A stretch of DNA of 62,640 bases from Streptomyces sp. UNOB3_S3 (lineage in GTDB: Bacteria > Actinomycetota > Actinomycetes > Streptomycetales > Streptomycetaceae), in assembly GCF_020740895.1 (NCBI RefSeq), contig NZ_JAILXP010000002.1:1-62640 (forward strand), in the 5' to 3' direction. Position numbers and translations under genes: made by a program. The notes under the pieces are model-generated. The model was not told the origin of the DNA. It made no database searches and worked only from the letters and a program-made list of their open reading frames with translations. Of this stretch, positions 16,999-26,196 are shown in pieces; positions within the stretch are counted from its first letter, which is position 1, and each line of letters opens with the position of its first letter.

Positions 16999-18378
16999 CT
17001 ACCCCGTGGTGTGCCACCGCTGATCGTGCATTCGGTGGTCCTCGGTCAGCCCGTTGCGGAAGAAGCGCTCGTAGTAGTCGTTCTCGACGTGATGTGCCTG
17101 CAGCCAGACCCCTGGGGCGTGGATCGTGTCGCAGTGTGCGGGAAACCGCCCATGGGTCTCGTAGATGTAGGTGCAGATGTCTCGTGTGCACGCGATGACG
17201 TCGGCGGAGTAGTTGCTGGCCTGGTCCAGGTACTGGGACCCGAACTCGCCTCGGTAGATCCGTGCGAACAGCCCCTCGTCGGAGTAGATGCCCTTCGGCC
17301 CGAACTTGTCCGCCACTACGGCGTCGACCGCATCGGCCATCGAGGCGTAGTTCGGCGGGCACATCGCCTTGATCAGGTGCTCTCCGTCGTGGCGCAGGCC
17401 CACAGTGGTCGCTCGCAGGTCGGAGAAGCGGGGCAGGGGCACCTGCCATCGCAGGAGGTCCGCGGGTTTCCAGCGAGGGGTGGCCCAGTCGAAGCCGAGC
17501 ATCGCACCGTAGGTCTTACGGAACTTGGGATCGCCCAGCATGATCGGCGGGGCGAGCGATGCGTGGATCCACGCGCCGAGGCCCATGGCGTCGGTGGTGA
17601 GCATGAGGTTCTGCAGCAGCAGGTCCGCCTCGATCTGTGTGCGCATCGCCCAGATGGCGCCGAGGGGGAGCTTGATGTCCTTGTTCAGGAATCCCGACCT
17701 CACCCATTTCTTCACGCCTGCGGGGCGGTAGAAGTTTCGGTCGTCGACGATGGTGGGCCGTGCTCCCTCGGGCTGGGTCAGCAGGTACATCATTCCGTTG
17801 ATGTACTGCCGGGAGAGGTCGACCACCGGGAACAGGACGGTGGTGCCCGGCAGGTTCGACAGAAAACGGTTGGAGTCGAGGTAGGCCGGGAAATCGCGGT
17901 TCCCGTGCGGCACGTCGATGCGGTGGTCGAGCAGCCGCACCTTCGCCTCGGCCGCACGCGCGCACAGGGTCTCGGCGTCGAACACCGCCGGTGAGCCGTC
18001 GACAGGAGGAGGGAGTTTACGCAGGAAGTAGGTGCCGGTGTCGTTGATGAGGAAGAAGTGCGTGCCCTGGGCATTGTCGGGGCTGCCCGCGGTCCGGCCG
18101 GCCATGTTGAGGTTCGGCTTGGCCATGATCGGCTTGCCGTCGCGGGGGTCGGCGAACGGGCGGTCCGGCATGGTGAGGCCGGTGCATCCCGTCATGGCGA
18201 TCAGGAGGGCCTCTTCGAGCTCTGTCAGGGGTGTGCGTGGCTGCGTGGAGGCCCAGCTCATCGAGCCGGCCTCGATCGAACTGCCGCGGCTGACCCGGTG
18301 GGTGCGGCGGTGCCAGACCGAGGTGAGCAGCGGCCGGGTCATGAGGGCGTCGAGGCCGGTGTGGCCGTATGTCTGCAT
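16999..18378 (-). CDS. nitroreductase-like protein of unknown function
   Basis: This 459-residue protein starts at ATG 18378 behind GGGAGGA. The opening HRRTHRVSRGSSIEAGSM with PLTELEEALLIAMTG resembles SagB/nitroreductase-fold proteins, and the later IEADLLLQNLMLTTDAMGLG is like the second nitroreductase motif, where FMN contacts lie. The C-terminal 130 residues (DQASNYSADVIACTRDICTY onward) match nothing I know. It may be an FMN-dependent oxidoreductase in the redox locus, between the dioxygenase fusion and the TPP enzyme. The family assignment is moderate only. Confidence 0.5.
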   Translation of the reverse strand: MQTYGHTGLDALMTRPLLTSVWHRRTHRVSRGSSIEAGSMSWASTQPRTPLTELEEALLIAMTGCTGLTMPDRPFADPRDGKPIMAKPNLNMAGRTAGSPDNAQGTHFFLINDTGTYFLRKLPPPVDGSPAVFDAETLCARAAEAKVRLLDHRIDVPHGNRDFPAYLDSNRFLSNLPGTTVLFPVVDLSRQYINGMMYLLTQPEGARPTIVDDRNFYRPAGVKKWVRSGFLNKDIKLPLGAIWAMRTQIEADLLLQNLMLTTDAMGLGAWIHASLAPPIMLGDPKFRKTYGAMLGFDWATPRWKPADLLRWQVPLPRFSDLRATTVGLRHDGEHLIKAMCPPNYASMADAVDAVVADKFGPKGIYSDEGLFARIYRGEFGSQYLDQASNYSADVIACTRDICTYIYETHGRFPAHCDTIHAPGVWLQAHHVENDYYERFFRNGLTEDHRMHDQRWHTTG

Positions 18379-18482
18379 GGGCCGGGTCCTCCCTGGTATG
18401 GAGCACGGATCGCGGGTCGCGGGTCGTTGACGGACGGGAGGCCGGGACGGTAACCGGGACAAAAGCCGGGACCGGACGGCCG

Positions 18483-18531
18483 GCTACGGGCTACGGGCTA
18501 CGGACTACGGACTACGGACTACGGACTACGG
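18483..18531. repeat. seven copies of a 7-bp tandem repeat
   Basis: Three GCTACGG units are followed by four ACTACGG units. The array covers the stop codon and last codons of the TPP enzyme gene, so slippage would change the end of that protein. Confidence 0.9.
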
Positions 18532-20228
18532 AAGCGTGCTTCGACGGTCTCGACAAGACCGGTGATCACGCCGTCGGGCGAAGGACTGTAGTGCGGGACC
18601 GCCCATCGCGTGATCCTGGCGTCGATGAGGGTGGGCCGGCCGGAGGACAATGCCGCCCGGAATGCGTCCTCGAACTCCTCCAGCGTCTCCACCCGGTAGC
18701 CGTCGGCACCGCACGCACGCGCATAGGCGGCGAAGTCCGGGTTCTGGAACTCGACCAGCCCCGTCTCCCCGTACGTCGTGAGCTGGAAGAGCTTGATGAG
18801 CTTGAATTCCTGGTCGTCGAAGATGACCCAGATGACCGGGATCTCGTGCTCGACGGCGGTCATCAGCTCAAAACCGGACAGTGAGTAGCATCCGTCGCCG
18901 CAGCCGACGACGACCGTCCGTTCCGGGTGCGCCACCTTCAACCCGATGGCGCCGTTGACGTGTCCGGCCATCGGTCCGAACGAACCCGCCTTACGGAAGT
19001 TCTGTCCCTCTTCCAGCTCCACGTAATACCCAAGCCATCCCAGGTGAGCGCCCGCATCGGCGAGCAGAACACCGTTCGGCGGCAGCATCCGGCCGATCTT
19101 CTGCGCGAGCTGCCCGGGGTGGATCTGCCCGGTCAGGTGGGTGATGTGCCGGGCCTCGTAGTCCCGGCCGTCGACTTCGGCCGGCGGTACCTCGCCGACC
19201 TTCTTCTCCAGTGCTTCCACGAGGGCCGCCACCGCCAGGCGCGCGTCGGACAGGAGGGCGTAGTCGGGCTTGTATGCCTTGCGGAACTCGGGCTCGGAGA
19301 TGTTCACATGGATGAGTAGTTTTTCCTGGAACAGGTCCTTGCGATAATTGAACGTGGCGTGCTGGTTAAGGGAATTCCCGACGCACAGCACGATCTCGGC
19401 CTCGCGGAACGCCTTCCAGGCGCTTGCGTGGCCACTGTCGGCGAAGACTCCCACCGCCAGCGGATGCCCCTCGGACACGATTCCCTTACCGTCCAGCGTG
19501 GTGATCAGCGGGATCTGGAACCGCTCGATCAAGCGCTTGATCTCCGGCCCGGCGCCGCTCCGCACGGCACCGAAGCCGACGAGCGTCACGACCTTCTTGC
19601 GCCTCACCAGAGCGTCCGCCAGAACCGCTGCGATCTCCTCCACCTGTACCGGGTCGGGCAGGACGGGTGCGACGTCGAGCCGGATGTCCCGGAAATTCGT
19701 AATCTCGACGCCCCGGTGCGTCAGGTCCTCGGGAACGTGGATGTGCACGGGGCCGGGCCTGCCCTCGAAGGCGATGTTGACCGCTTCTTCCAGCACGTCG
19801 CATGTGTCAGCGACATCGTTGAGCAGGAAGGACTTCTTCGTCGTGGCCGCGAACATGGCCCGGGAGTCGGGCGTACGGTTCAGACCCGAGGTCTCGTTGA
19901 GCGATCCCCACCCCTGCCATTGCCGCGACGCGTACCCCGAAACGGCCAGGACCGGGTAGGAGTCGGACATCGCCACGGCCAGACCGGAGAACAGGTTGAA
20001 CGCACCCGGTCCCGCGGTGGCGAAACAGAAGCCCAGTCCGTTGGTGTACATCGCATAGCCACAGGCCATGAAGGACGCGGCCTGCTCGTGCCGTGTGATG
20101 ACCGGCCGGATCCGCTTCGAGTGTTTGAGCGCCAGCATCAGACCGGCGGCGTTCTCACCTGCACCGCCGAAAGCAGCCTGCACACCGATGCCTTCCAGCC
20201 CCCTGACGATGGCCTCGTAAACCCTCAT
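18519..20228 (-). CDS. thiamine diphosphate-dependent enzyme, acetolactate synthase-like
   Basis: This 569-residue protein has the three-domain layout of acetohydroxyacid synthase-type enzymes. The N-terminal PYR domain holds the activating Glu in TRHEQAASFMACGYAM. A central domain follows, then the PP domain with GCGDGCYSLSGFELMTAV. The TPP motif normally ends in Asn about 27 residues after GDG; here the position reads FDDQEF, an Asp. Family members make or split 2-oxo-acid carbon bonds; the substrate is unknown. GAGGAGC precedes the ATG at 20228. The gene lies upstream of the nitroreductase-like gene on the same strand with about 140 bases between them. Confidence 0.75.
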   Translation of the reverse strand: MRVYEAIVRGLEGIGVQAAFGGAGENAAGLMLALKHSKRIRPVITRHEQAASFMACGYAMYTNGLGFCFATAGPGAFNLFSGLAVAMSDSYPVLAVSGYASRQWQGWGSLNETSGLNRTPDSRAMFAATTKKSFLLNDVADTCDVLEEAVNIAFEGRPGPVHIHVPEDLTHRGVEITNFRDIRLDVAPVLPDPVQVEEIAAVLADALVRRKKVVTLVGFGAVRSGAGPEIKRLIERFQIPLITTLDGKGIVSEGHPLAVGVFADSGHASAWKAFREAEIVLCVGNSLNQHATFNYRKDLFQEKLLIHVNISEPEFRKAYKPDYALLSDARLAVAALVEALEKKVGEVPPAEVDGRDYEARHITHLTGQIHPGQLAQKIGRMLPPNGVLLADAGAHLGWLGYYVELEEGQNFRKAGSFGPMAGHVNGAIGLKVAHPERTVVVGCGDGCYSLSGFELMTAVEHEIPVIWVIFDDQEFKLIKLFQLTTYGETGLVEFQNPDFAAYARACGADGYRVETLEEFEDAFRAALSSGRPTLIDARITRWAVPHYSPSPDGVITGLVETVEARFRSP

Positions 20229-20519
20229 AGGCGCTCCTCGTCCATGTCCTGAAGACCTTGCCGGTCGCGCATCAAGCCTTACCGTGACCCACGGGAGCAA
20301 TTTCTACCGTATGGGCGGCGGCATCCGCATGGATGCCGCAATTCACCCGCACGGCCCATAACGTATTGACCTTCCCTCGGAGAAAATACTCCGCCACCAT
20401 CCAGGGAACCCATCATCCGCATTTTGTATTACCGCGGATATGTAACGGGCAAGGATATGCCAGCCGTGCGGGTGAGAGGTCCGTCGTCCACTCCGCTCCG
20501 CCGACAGGAGGGTCACGCC

Positions 20520-21475
20520 ATGAGCGGGACGTCCGCTGCCCCCGGGAATTCCCCGGACCCTCTCCCCGACTGTGCCACCGATCCCATCACGTCGCTGGTG
20601 GCCGAGTTAGTGGACAAGCGGATGGGAGGCAGGATCGCCCAGGGGCAGGACCCGGTCCTGCGGCCGGTCTTCGTCAAGTTCCACGGTGTCGCCTGCGGCG
20701 TGCTCACCGTCGCCCCAGACCTCCCGCCTGATCTGAGCATCGGATTCCTCCGGGCCGCGAAGGAGCAGAAGGGCCTCGCGGCCTGGGTGCGCTTCTCCAG
20801 TGACGTGCTCCCGGACCGGCCGGACCTGCGCAGGCGCGGTGATCTGCAGTACCGGCTGGCCTCCGGCGAGGACGCCTTCGATCTGCTGCTGCAGTTCCGT
20901 ACGGATCCGGACAGTATGCCGCTGGACCGTGCGCTGGGACGAATCTCTGAGCGCCCCGGTGAAGGTGGCGAGGCTGACCCTGCACCGGCAGGACGTCACG
21001 GCCTGCGGCCAGGAGGCCTACGGGGACAACTTCGCCTGCAACCCCTGGCACAGCCTGCCCGAGCACCAGCCGGTCGATAGCCTCGGAGAGGCCCGCAAGG
21101 TCGTCTACACCGCCTCCGCCTCCCGTCGCCGCGACGCGGACGGGGTTCCGGTGGTGGAGCCCGGCCCGGCGCGGCCGGCGTCCACCGAAGCGCCGAGCCG
21201 TGACACCCGGATCGTCCGGGCCGCGATCCACCCCGCGATCGGGGTGGCCCGGATTCGGCGACAGCGTCGAGGGGTTCTTCCTCGGCCCCGAGGTGGAGGA
21301 CGCCCCTCCGCTGCCGACCGGCAACTACAAGGACGCGACCGGCGCCCTCAAGCGCCAGGCGGCCCACTTCCGCGTGTACGGCTACAACGCCGCCGGCGAA
21401 GTGGTCGCCGAGCTCACCTCGGACAGCGCCGACCTCAAGTGGACCGTGCACGTGGCCAACAAGAAGGCCGCCTAA
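20520..21475 (+). pseudogene. decayed catalase-like / LodA-type oxidase remnant
   Basis: The first frame (ATG 20520) encodes a catalase-like N-terminus (FVKFHGVACGVLTVAPDLP, AAWVRFSSDVLPD). A second frame resumes with VKVARLTLHRQDVT and FACNPWHSLPEHQPVDSLGE and runs into TRIVRAAIHPAIGVARI, the start of LodA/GoxA-type quinoprotein amino-acid oxidases. A third frame continues with VEGFFLGPEVEDAPPLPTG and WTVHVANKKAA, then stops at TAA. Two frameshifts, an internal gap and loss of nearly all of LodA show it is dead. The ancestor may have been a catalase-LodA fusion, since the join is in frame, or two adjacent genes. Confidence 0.65.
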
Positions 21476-21507
21476 GCGGCCTTGAGTATTTGAGCTGCGG
21501 TTGGCGA

Positions 21508-21522
21508 TAGGGCGTGTCCGGT
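21508..21522. repeat. left copy of 15-bp inverted repeat
   Basis: TAGGGCGTGTCCGGT is repeated in inverted orientation at 22906-22920, flanking the serine hydrolase gene. It looks like a transposon end of the IS630 type present next to the right copy. Confidence 0.6.
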
Positions 21523-21654
21523 GGGTCCCGGAGCGGCTACCCCTGAGATGGGCTCAGGGCTGCGTCAGGGTGGGCTCGGGACTGTCCCGGATGAGTAGAT
21601 GATCTTCGCTCGGGAGACTTCAGGAAGTTCATTCCTCACCTGATCGGAGTCCCT

Positions 21655-22842
21655 ATGCGTCACTCTTCGGCCCTGGCCCTGGCTGCTGCCACCGTGTCAC
21701 TGTCCCTGGCGGCGGGCGCGTCCGCACAGGCCACGCCGGTCACGCATACACCCGCGAAACTGAATGCGGCGCTGCGCGAGGCGGTGGTGGTCCACCCGGG
21801 TGACGGCATGGCCGGTGCCGTCGCCCAGGTGTACAAATCCGGGCATACCTGGCGGGGTGCGTCCGGTGACGTCGTGACCGGCAAGCGAGTCACGCCCGAC
21901 GCGCACTTCCGGATCGGCAGCATCGCCAAGCCAATGGAAGCGGTCATCCTGCTCCAGCTCTCCGCCGAGGGTCGGGTGAACCTCGACGAAGCCGTGCAGC
22001 ACTACCTGCCCGGCCTGCTGCCGGAGACCTTCGACGCCATCACCGTACGGCAGTTGCTCAACCACACCAGCGGCCTGCCCCAGGACTTCGACGGCGCGCC
22101 CGCACCATCCCAGGACGAGGTCGTCGAAGGCCGCTTCGGCTTCTACACCTTCGACCAGATCGTCCAGCAGACGCTGCGGCCCGAGGGCCGCAACTGGCCG
22201 GGCCCGCGGTTCGCACCTGGGACCAAGCAGGAGTACAACTCCCTCGGCTACCGCATCGCCGGCGAGCTCATCGAGAAACTCACCGGCCACTCCTTCCAGC
22301 ACGAGGTGACCACCCGCATCCTGGTGCCCCTGAAGATGAAGGAGACCTCCGCCCCGGTCCGTACCACGCGGATACCGGGCCCGTACGTGCCCGGATACAT
22401 GCCGACCAGCAAGGGTGAGCAGGTCGATGTCAATGAACAAGGCGGCCTCCCGTCCAGCATGATCTCCACGACCGCCGACCTCGACCGTTTCATGACCGCT
22501 CTTCTCAGCGGCCGCCTTCTGGGCCCAGCCCAGGCCGCCGAACTGTTCGCCCTCCCGCGCGACGCGAACGGCAAGCCGCTACCCTACGCGGACGGCTCCC
22601 ACTGCAACACCGGCTCCGAGAAGGGCTCTGCCTGCTTCAGCACGGTCCTGATGTCCGTTCCGCTCCCGGACAGCTCGGTGATGTGGGGCAAGACGGGAGG
22701 CGACCTCGGCTACCGCAGCGCGGCCTTCGCCACACCTGACCTGAACCGCCGCGTCGTCTACGGCTACGGCACGGCTGCCCTCGACAGCGGCGGCACGCCC
22801 GGCATAGCCACCCGCCTCATCGCGGCAATCAGCACCAACTGA
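21655..22842 (+). CDS. secreted serine hydrolase (class C beta-lactamase/DD-peptidase fold)
   Basis: This 395-residue protein has a signal peptide (residues 1 to about 25, ending ASAQA). The catalytic set is Ser-x-x-Lys in IGSIAKPM, Tyr-x-Asn-like YNSLGY and the third motif KTGGDLGY. LLNHTSGLPQDF is typical of this family. It probably acts on D-Ala peptides or other esters outside the cell; the substrate is unknown. A GGAG ribosome site precedes ATG 21655. The gene sits alone between two inverted copies of a 15-bp repeat, which may mean it moved as cargo. Confidence 0.85.
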   Translation: MRHSSALALAAATVSLSLAAGASAQATPVTHTPAKLNAALREAVVVHPGDGMAGAVAQVYKSGHTWRGASGDVVTGKRVTPDAHFRIGSIAKPMEAVILLQLSAEGRVNLDEAVQHYLPGLLPETFDAITVRQLLNHTSGLPQDFDGAPAPSQDEVVEGRFGFYTFDQIVQQTLRPEGRNWPGPRFAPGTKQEYNSLGYRIAGELIEKLTGHSFQHEVTTRILVPLKMKETSAPVRTTRIPGPYVPGYMPTSKGEQVDVNEQGGLPSSMISTTADLDRFMTALLSGRLLGPAQAAELFALPRDANGKPLPYADGSHCNTGSEKGSACFSTVLMSVPLPDSSVMWGKTGGDLGYRSAAFATPDLNRRVVYGYGTAALDSGGTPGIATRLIAAISTN

Positions 22843-22903
22843 CCGACGCGGAACTGTCTTGGAGCGGTATGGATACCGTCCGGTGCGTCACCAGCAGCAC
22901 GCC

Positions 22904-23549
22904 CTACCGGACACGCCCTAACGCAGTTGCTCGCCGTGCCAGGGCCCGGTCGACGGCGGTGTGCAGTTCCTGGCTGGTGGTGTAGGCGCGGACGGGCATG
23001 TCCTGGTACTTCACCGAGCGCCATAACCGTTCGATGCAGTTCAACTCCGGTGTTCTAGGAGGGAGGTAGAACAGATGCACTCCGATGGCCGCGAGTTCTG
23101 TGCGCCGTCCTTTGAAGACCTTGCCGTGGTGGATGGAGGCGTTGTCCAGCACGACGGTGCACGGCCGGTGGCGCTGCCAGCCGGGCGGTGGTCCGGCAAG
23201 CTGTTCCGCGCCGCCGGGCAGGCGGGCGATGCGGGTGCAGACGAAGTCGAGCACCATCGCCGCGTCGATCCGGTGCTCGATGGCCGTCCACAGCAGGTCT
23301 CGTTCCGGGCCCGTGTCGTTCAGCGCGCCGAGCACGTTGACGCGGCGGTTGTTGGTGTCCTCGCGCTTGACGACGACCCGTACTCCAGTGGGGGCCCAGG
23401 TGTATGCGGTGGGCAGGGTCGGGGAGAAACCGGATTCGTCCAGGTAGTACAGGTTCTCCGCACCGGCTTGGGACCTCAGCCGCACAGCCGCAGGCCCTCC
23501 AGCCGCTCCCGCGCGGCGGCCTGGAGGGCCGGGTCAGACTTGTGCCGGA
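22904..23549 (-). pseudogene. IS630-family transposase remnant
   Basis: The C-terminal DDE domain is present in one frame (22904-23485): YYLDESGFSPTLPTAYTW, CTVVLDNASIHHGK and PPRTPELNCIERLWRSVK. The upstream part (KSDPALQAAARERLEGLRL) is in another frame with a stop, and the N-terminal DNA-binding region is missing, replaced by an IS5 fragment. The element is therefore inactive. Confidence 0.75.
22906..22920. repeat. right copy of 15-bp inverted repeat
   Basis: ACCGGACACGCCCTA is the exact reverse complement of 21508-21522. It overlaps the 3' end of the IS630-type transposase frame (stop at 22904), the expected place for a terminal inverted repeat. Confidence 0.6.
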
Positions 23550-23654
23550 CGCGTCGATCACCTGCCGGTGATCCCGCCACCGCCCACCCCGCCGAGGAGT
23601 CCGGTCCGGCAGCAGCGGCTCGATCCGCGCCCACTGCGCGTCAGTCAGCGACAC
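23550..23654 (-). pseudogene. IS5-family transposase N-terminal remnant
   Basis: Minus-strand translation from GTG 23654 gives SLTDAQWARIEPLLPDRTP and GGRWRDHRQVIDA, the first 35 residues of an IS5-type transposase, then switches abruptly into IS630 sequence. It overlaps the last codons of the HD-domain gene, whose natural end it has probably replaced. Confidence 0.65.
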
Positions 23655-24262
23655 GCCAGACCAACAATCGGATGATCCGAAGGAAACGGCCTAGGCGCGG
23701 CCGAGCTGGAGGCCGTCTGCAGAGACACGGGACGATCTCCGTGCAGGCCGACGGGGTCAGTGTGGGCGTCCAGCTCGACGAGCAGCGACGGGTTGACGAT
23801 GCGGACGATGGCTTCGATGTCGTCGCGGTTCGCGGCCGGCCACAGTGTGGCGCGTGCAGAGCGGTACTTCGCCGCGAGGCGCTCCCGCTTGCCGACGGGA
23901 AGCTGCGCGGTGCGGTCGGGGTGGGAGTTGTGCGCGTTGTCCGCGATCTTCACGAGTGTGGCCTGGGGGTCGGCGGTGATACGGCGGATCTTCTCGTCGT
24001 ATGCCATCCCGGCCCGGTTGGTCACCGTCTCGACGATCTCGACGACCCGGGCCGGCACCCCCGTCCTCCGCAGACGCTCGGCGGTCCAGTCCGTGTCTTC
24101 CAGGAGGTCGTGCAGCAGGCCCGCCATGACGAGCTCGTCGCCGAAGGGGCTGAGCCCGGCGGCCACTGCCCGGACGTGCTCGATGTACGGCACCCCGATC
24201 TTGTCGGTCTGCCCGGCATGCGCGCCATCGGCCAGAATCTCGATCTCACGGACAGAGGTCAC
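23645..24262 (-). CDS. HD-domain (p)ppGpp hydrolase-like protein
   Basis: This 205-residue protein starts at GTG 24262 behind GAAGGAG. It has the HD metal site of small alarmone hydrolases: YIEHVRAVA, GLLHDLLEDTDW, and VKIADNAHNSHPDR, matching the KLAD-x-x-HN motif of RelA/SpoT hydrolase domains. It may hydrolyse ppGpp-type or other nucleotides. No synthetase domain is present. The last 20 residues come from IS5 remnant DNA, so the native C-terminus has probably been lost. It is divergent from the gene at 24464. Confidence 0.7.
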   Translation of the reverse strand: MTSVREIEILADGAHAGQTDKIGVPYIEHVRAVAAGLSPFGDELVMAGLLHDLLEDTDWTAERLRRTGVPARVVEIVETVTNRAGMAYDEKIRRITADPQATLVKIADNAHNSHPDRTAQLPVGKRERLAAKYRSARATLWPAANRDDIEAIVRIVNPSLLVELDAHTDPVGLHGDRPVSLQTASSSAAPRPFPSDHPIVGLACR

Positions 24263-24463
24263 CTTCGCTCCTTCACCAGTTCTTCCCCTCATCGTCTCCT
24301 GTCTCGCGGTGACGGCCAAGGAGTGTTCACGAGTACCGCTGGCCAGGCGGGACAGGAGCGGTTGAGGACCGCTTCCCAGTTGACCGAGGTCGTTTCCCGC
24401 CGATGGGGCGGCCACTCGATATGGAGTGGAGTCAGGGTGGCTGCGCACGGCAGAGTGGGACGG

Positions 24464-25134
24464 GTGAGTGAACTGTGGGCGCATTCCCTGACGTGGGCAG
24501 ATGTGGATCCGGCTCGATACCGGTTCGAGATGGGCGACGATGCGGCGGAGGAGTTGGCGGGCCTTGTCGCGCCCTTGCTGCCGAGCGCTGACGTCGCTCG
24601 GGAGGATCGCTGGCGTTCGCTGGATCCATCACCGAGTTCCTGGTGGAGCGGTACGGTCGGTGGGCCTGTGGATGGAACTGGTCGGTCGGCGAGGGTGATG
24701 TCGACGGAGGCGTCGTCGAGGTGTGGTGCTGTTCGTCCCACTCCGTGACTACCCCGGATGCCACTGCCCCGCTGGTTGTTGAGGCCCTTCGGGAATGGCG
24801 TGGCTGGCTGGAGGACCTGGCGGAGCGGTTCGCGGCCTTGGTTCCACCGGAGAACACCCCGGCGTCTTCGACGGACCGCTGGTACTGGGAGCGGGCATGT
24901 ACACGCCTGGTCACCGTGGTGGCCGACCGCACCCAGGCCGAGAGCAGCTGGTACGGGCACTGTATGCAGGTCCTCCAATGGTTCCTCGCCTCCAACGGCA
25001 TCGACGAGGGCCAGGCCCAGCAAATCGTCAAGAATGCGGTTGGCGGCCGGTTCGACAGCTGGATCGCACCTGACGCTCCAGTGGTCGACGCGGTGAGCTC
25101 GCGGTTCGCCACAGGCATGGGCGATTTCAGATGA
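24464..25134 (+). pseudogene. conserved hypothetical gene with one frameshift, upstream of Fic
   Basis: The GTG at 24464 opens SELWAHSLTWADVDPARYRF, and the frame breaks near 24635. A second frame resumes as ITEFLVERYGRWACGWNWS and runs to 25134 through GVVEVWCCSSHSVT and WYWERACTRLVTVVADRT. The joined product would be about 223 residues, soluble, rich in Trp and acidic residues. The stop overlaps the Fic gene start (ATGA at 25131), so they form an operon, and this protein may be a partner or antitoxin of Fic. No family name is known to me. Confidence 0.5.
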
Positions 25135-25786
25135 CGCCTGGTCCCCGCCAGCCGAAGGACGCCCTTGCCGATTGGCTGCTCATCCGGACGGAGATCTCCT
25201 GGCCATCCTGGCACGGCACACGCCCCGCCTCTGGAACACCGGCCCGCGATGGCTTCCGGGAGTTCTTCATGGCAACGCGAGGCGGCCGCGACGCCGAGGG
25301 AACCACGCGGGTCCTGACCGCCCTCGACCTGGCCGTCGATGACGCGGAGCATGGCAGGCAGCTGACCTTCGCCCTCATGGCGAAGTGGCAGCGGCCGCGC
25401 TGAGTCACGACCTCGTCCGTTTCCGCACGATGCCGGCCTTCGCGAAGGGCGGACGGGAGCGCTACGGCCTCGCACCCGATACACGGGCGCGATTCGAGCG
25501 CTGTCTGTCCGAGAGCACTCAACCGGATCTGCCCCTCCCCGCACGCGCCGCCCGAACCTACCTCGACATCCTCTTCTTCCATCCGTTTCAGGACGGCAAC
25601 GCCCGCGCGGCCTTGCTGGCGCTGGCCTTCGTCCTGGCACGCGAAGGCGTCCCCCTCGACCAGGTACACCCGCTGCATACCACCCGCTGGGCCGACGACA
25701 CCGAAGGCGCGACCGATCTGGCAGTACTGCTCGCAATCCTGATCACCGCGACGGAGCGCCGTATGTCCCACGGGAGACAACCATGA
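25131..25786 (+). pseudogene. Fic/Doc-family protein gene with a frameshift
   Basis: The first frame (ATG 25131) gives PKDALADWLLIRTEISWPSW and FREFFMATRGG, ending at 25403. The second (from 25385) continues FRTMPAFAKGGRERYGL and carries the Fic core HPFQDGNARAALLALAF, with catalytic His and the phosphate-anchoring GNAR. Fic enzymes transfer AMP or related groups to proteins. An inhibitory S/T-x3-E/D-GN helix is not obvious in this protein. The break lies in the GC-rich run at 25385-25400, so a sequencing error is possible. It is coupled on both sides by overlapping codons. Confidence 0.7.
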
Positions 25787-26109
25787 ACGAACGCGACATC
25801 CTGCTCAACGAGCTCGCACAGGATCTGCGCCCGATGCCAGAGGGCATCGGGTGGTTCGACGGCCTCGGCCCGGAGGAGCAGTCCGAGGTGCTGCTGTTCC
25901 TGCGCCACCACCGCGTCCAGGCGCGCACCGTCGCCGAGAATGCACCGGAGAACATCCGCCGGGCGGGGCTGCACCCGTTCGCCTGCCAGGGCTACTGCTT
26001 CGCCCTCACACGCTTCGGCACCCCTGCCGACGCCGCGCTCCTGACGAGAACCTCCGTCGACGCTGAGGCCGTGCGCGATGTTCTGGCCGGGCATCCCCTC
26101 CCGTCCTGA
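25783..26109 (+). CDS. DUF5958 family protein, short C-terminus
   Basis: This 108-residue protein matches DUF5958: NERDILLNELAQDLRPM, GIGWFDGLGPEEQSEVLLFL, HHRVQARTVAENAPENIRRA. Its ATG overlaps the Fic stop (ATGA). The C-terminal 40 residues differ from what I recall of the family, and the protein looks shorter than usual. DUF5958 has no known function; genetic coupling suggests a role with the Fic protein, possibly as regulator or antitoxin. Confidence 0.65.
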   Translation: MNERDILLNELAQDLRPMPEGIGWFDGLGPEEQSEVLLFLRHHRVQARTVAENAPENIRRAGLHPFACQGYCFALTRFGTPADAALLTRTSVDAEAVRDVLAGHPLPS

Positions 26110-26196
26110 GGGACCGACGCGAGCCTGCTCCGTCCGCAGTCAGCCGGGGCCCGCCGCTGACCACCCCTGCCCTTGCTGCCAGCCTAGGGTGACGCC

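Noticed and set aside
18483-18531. Tandem repeat considered as a CRISPR array
   Set aside because: Units are 7 bp without spacers.
23075-24748. A 557-codon plus-strand frame
   Set aside because: It runs antisense to the IS630 remnant and HD-domain gene; only its last part (from 24464) is real coding sequence.
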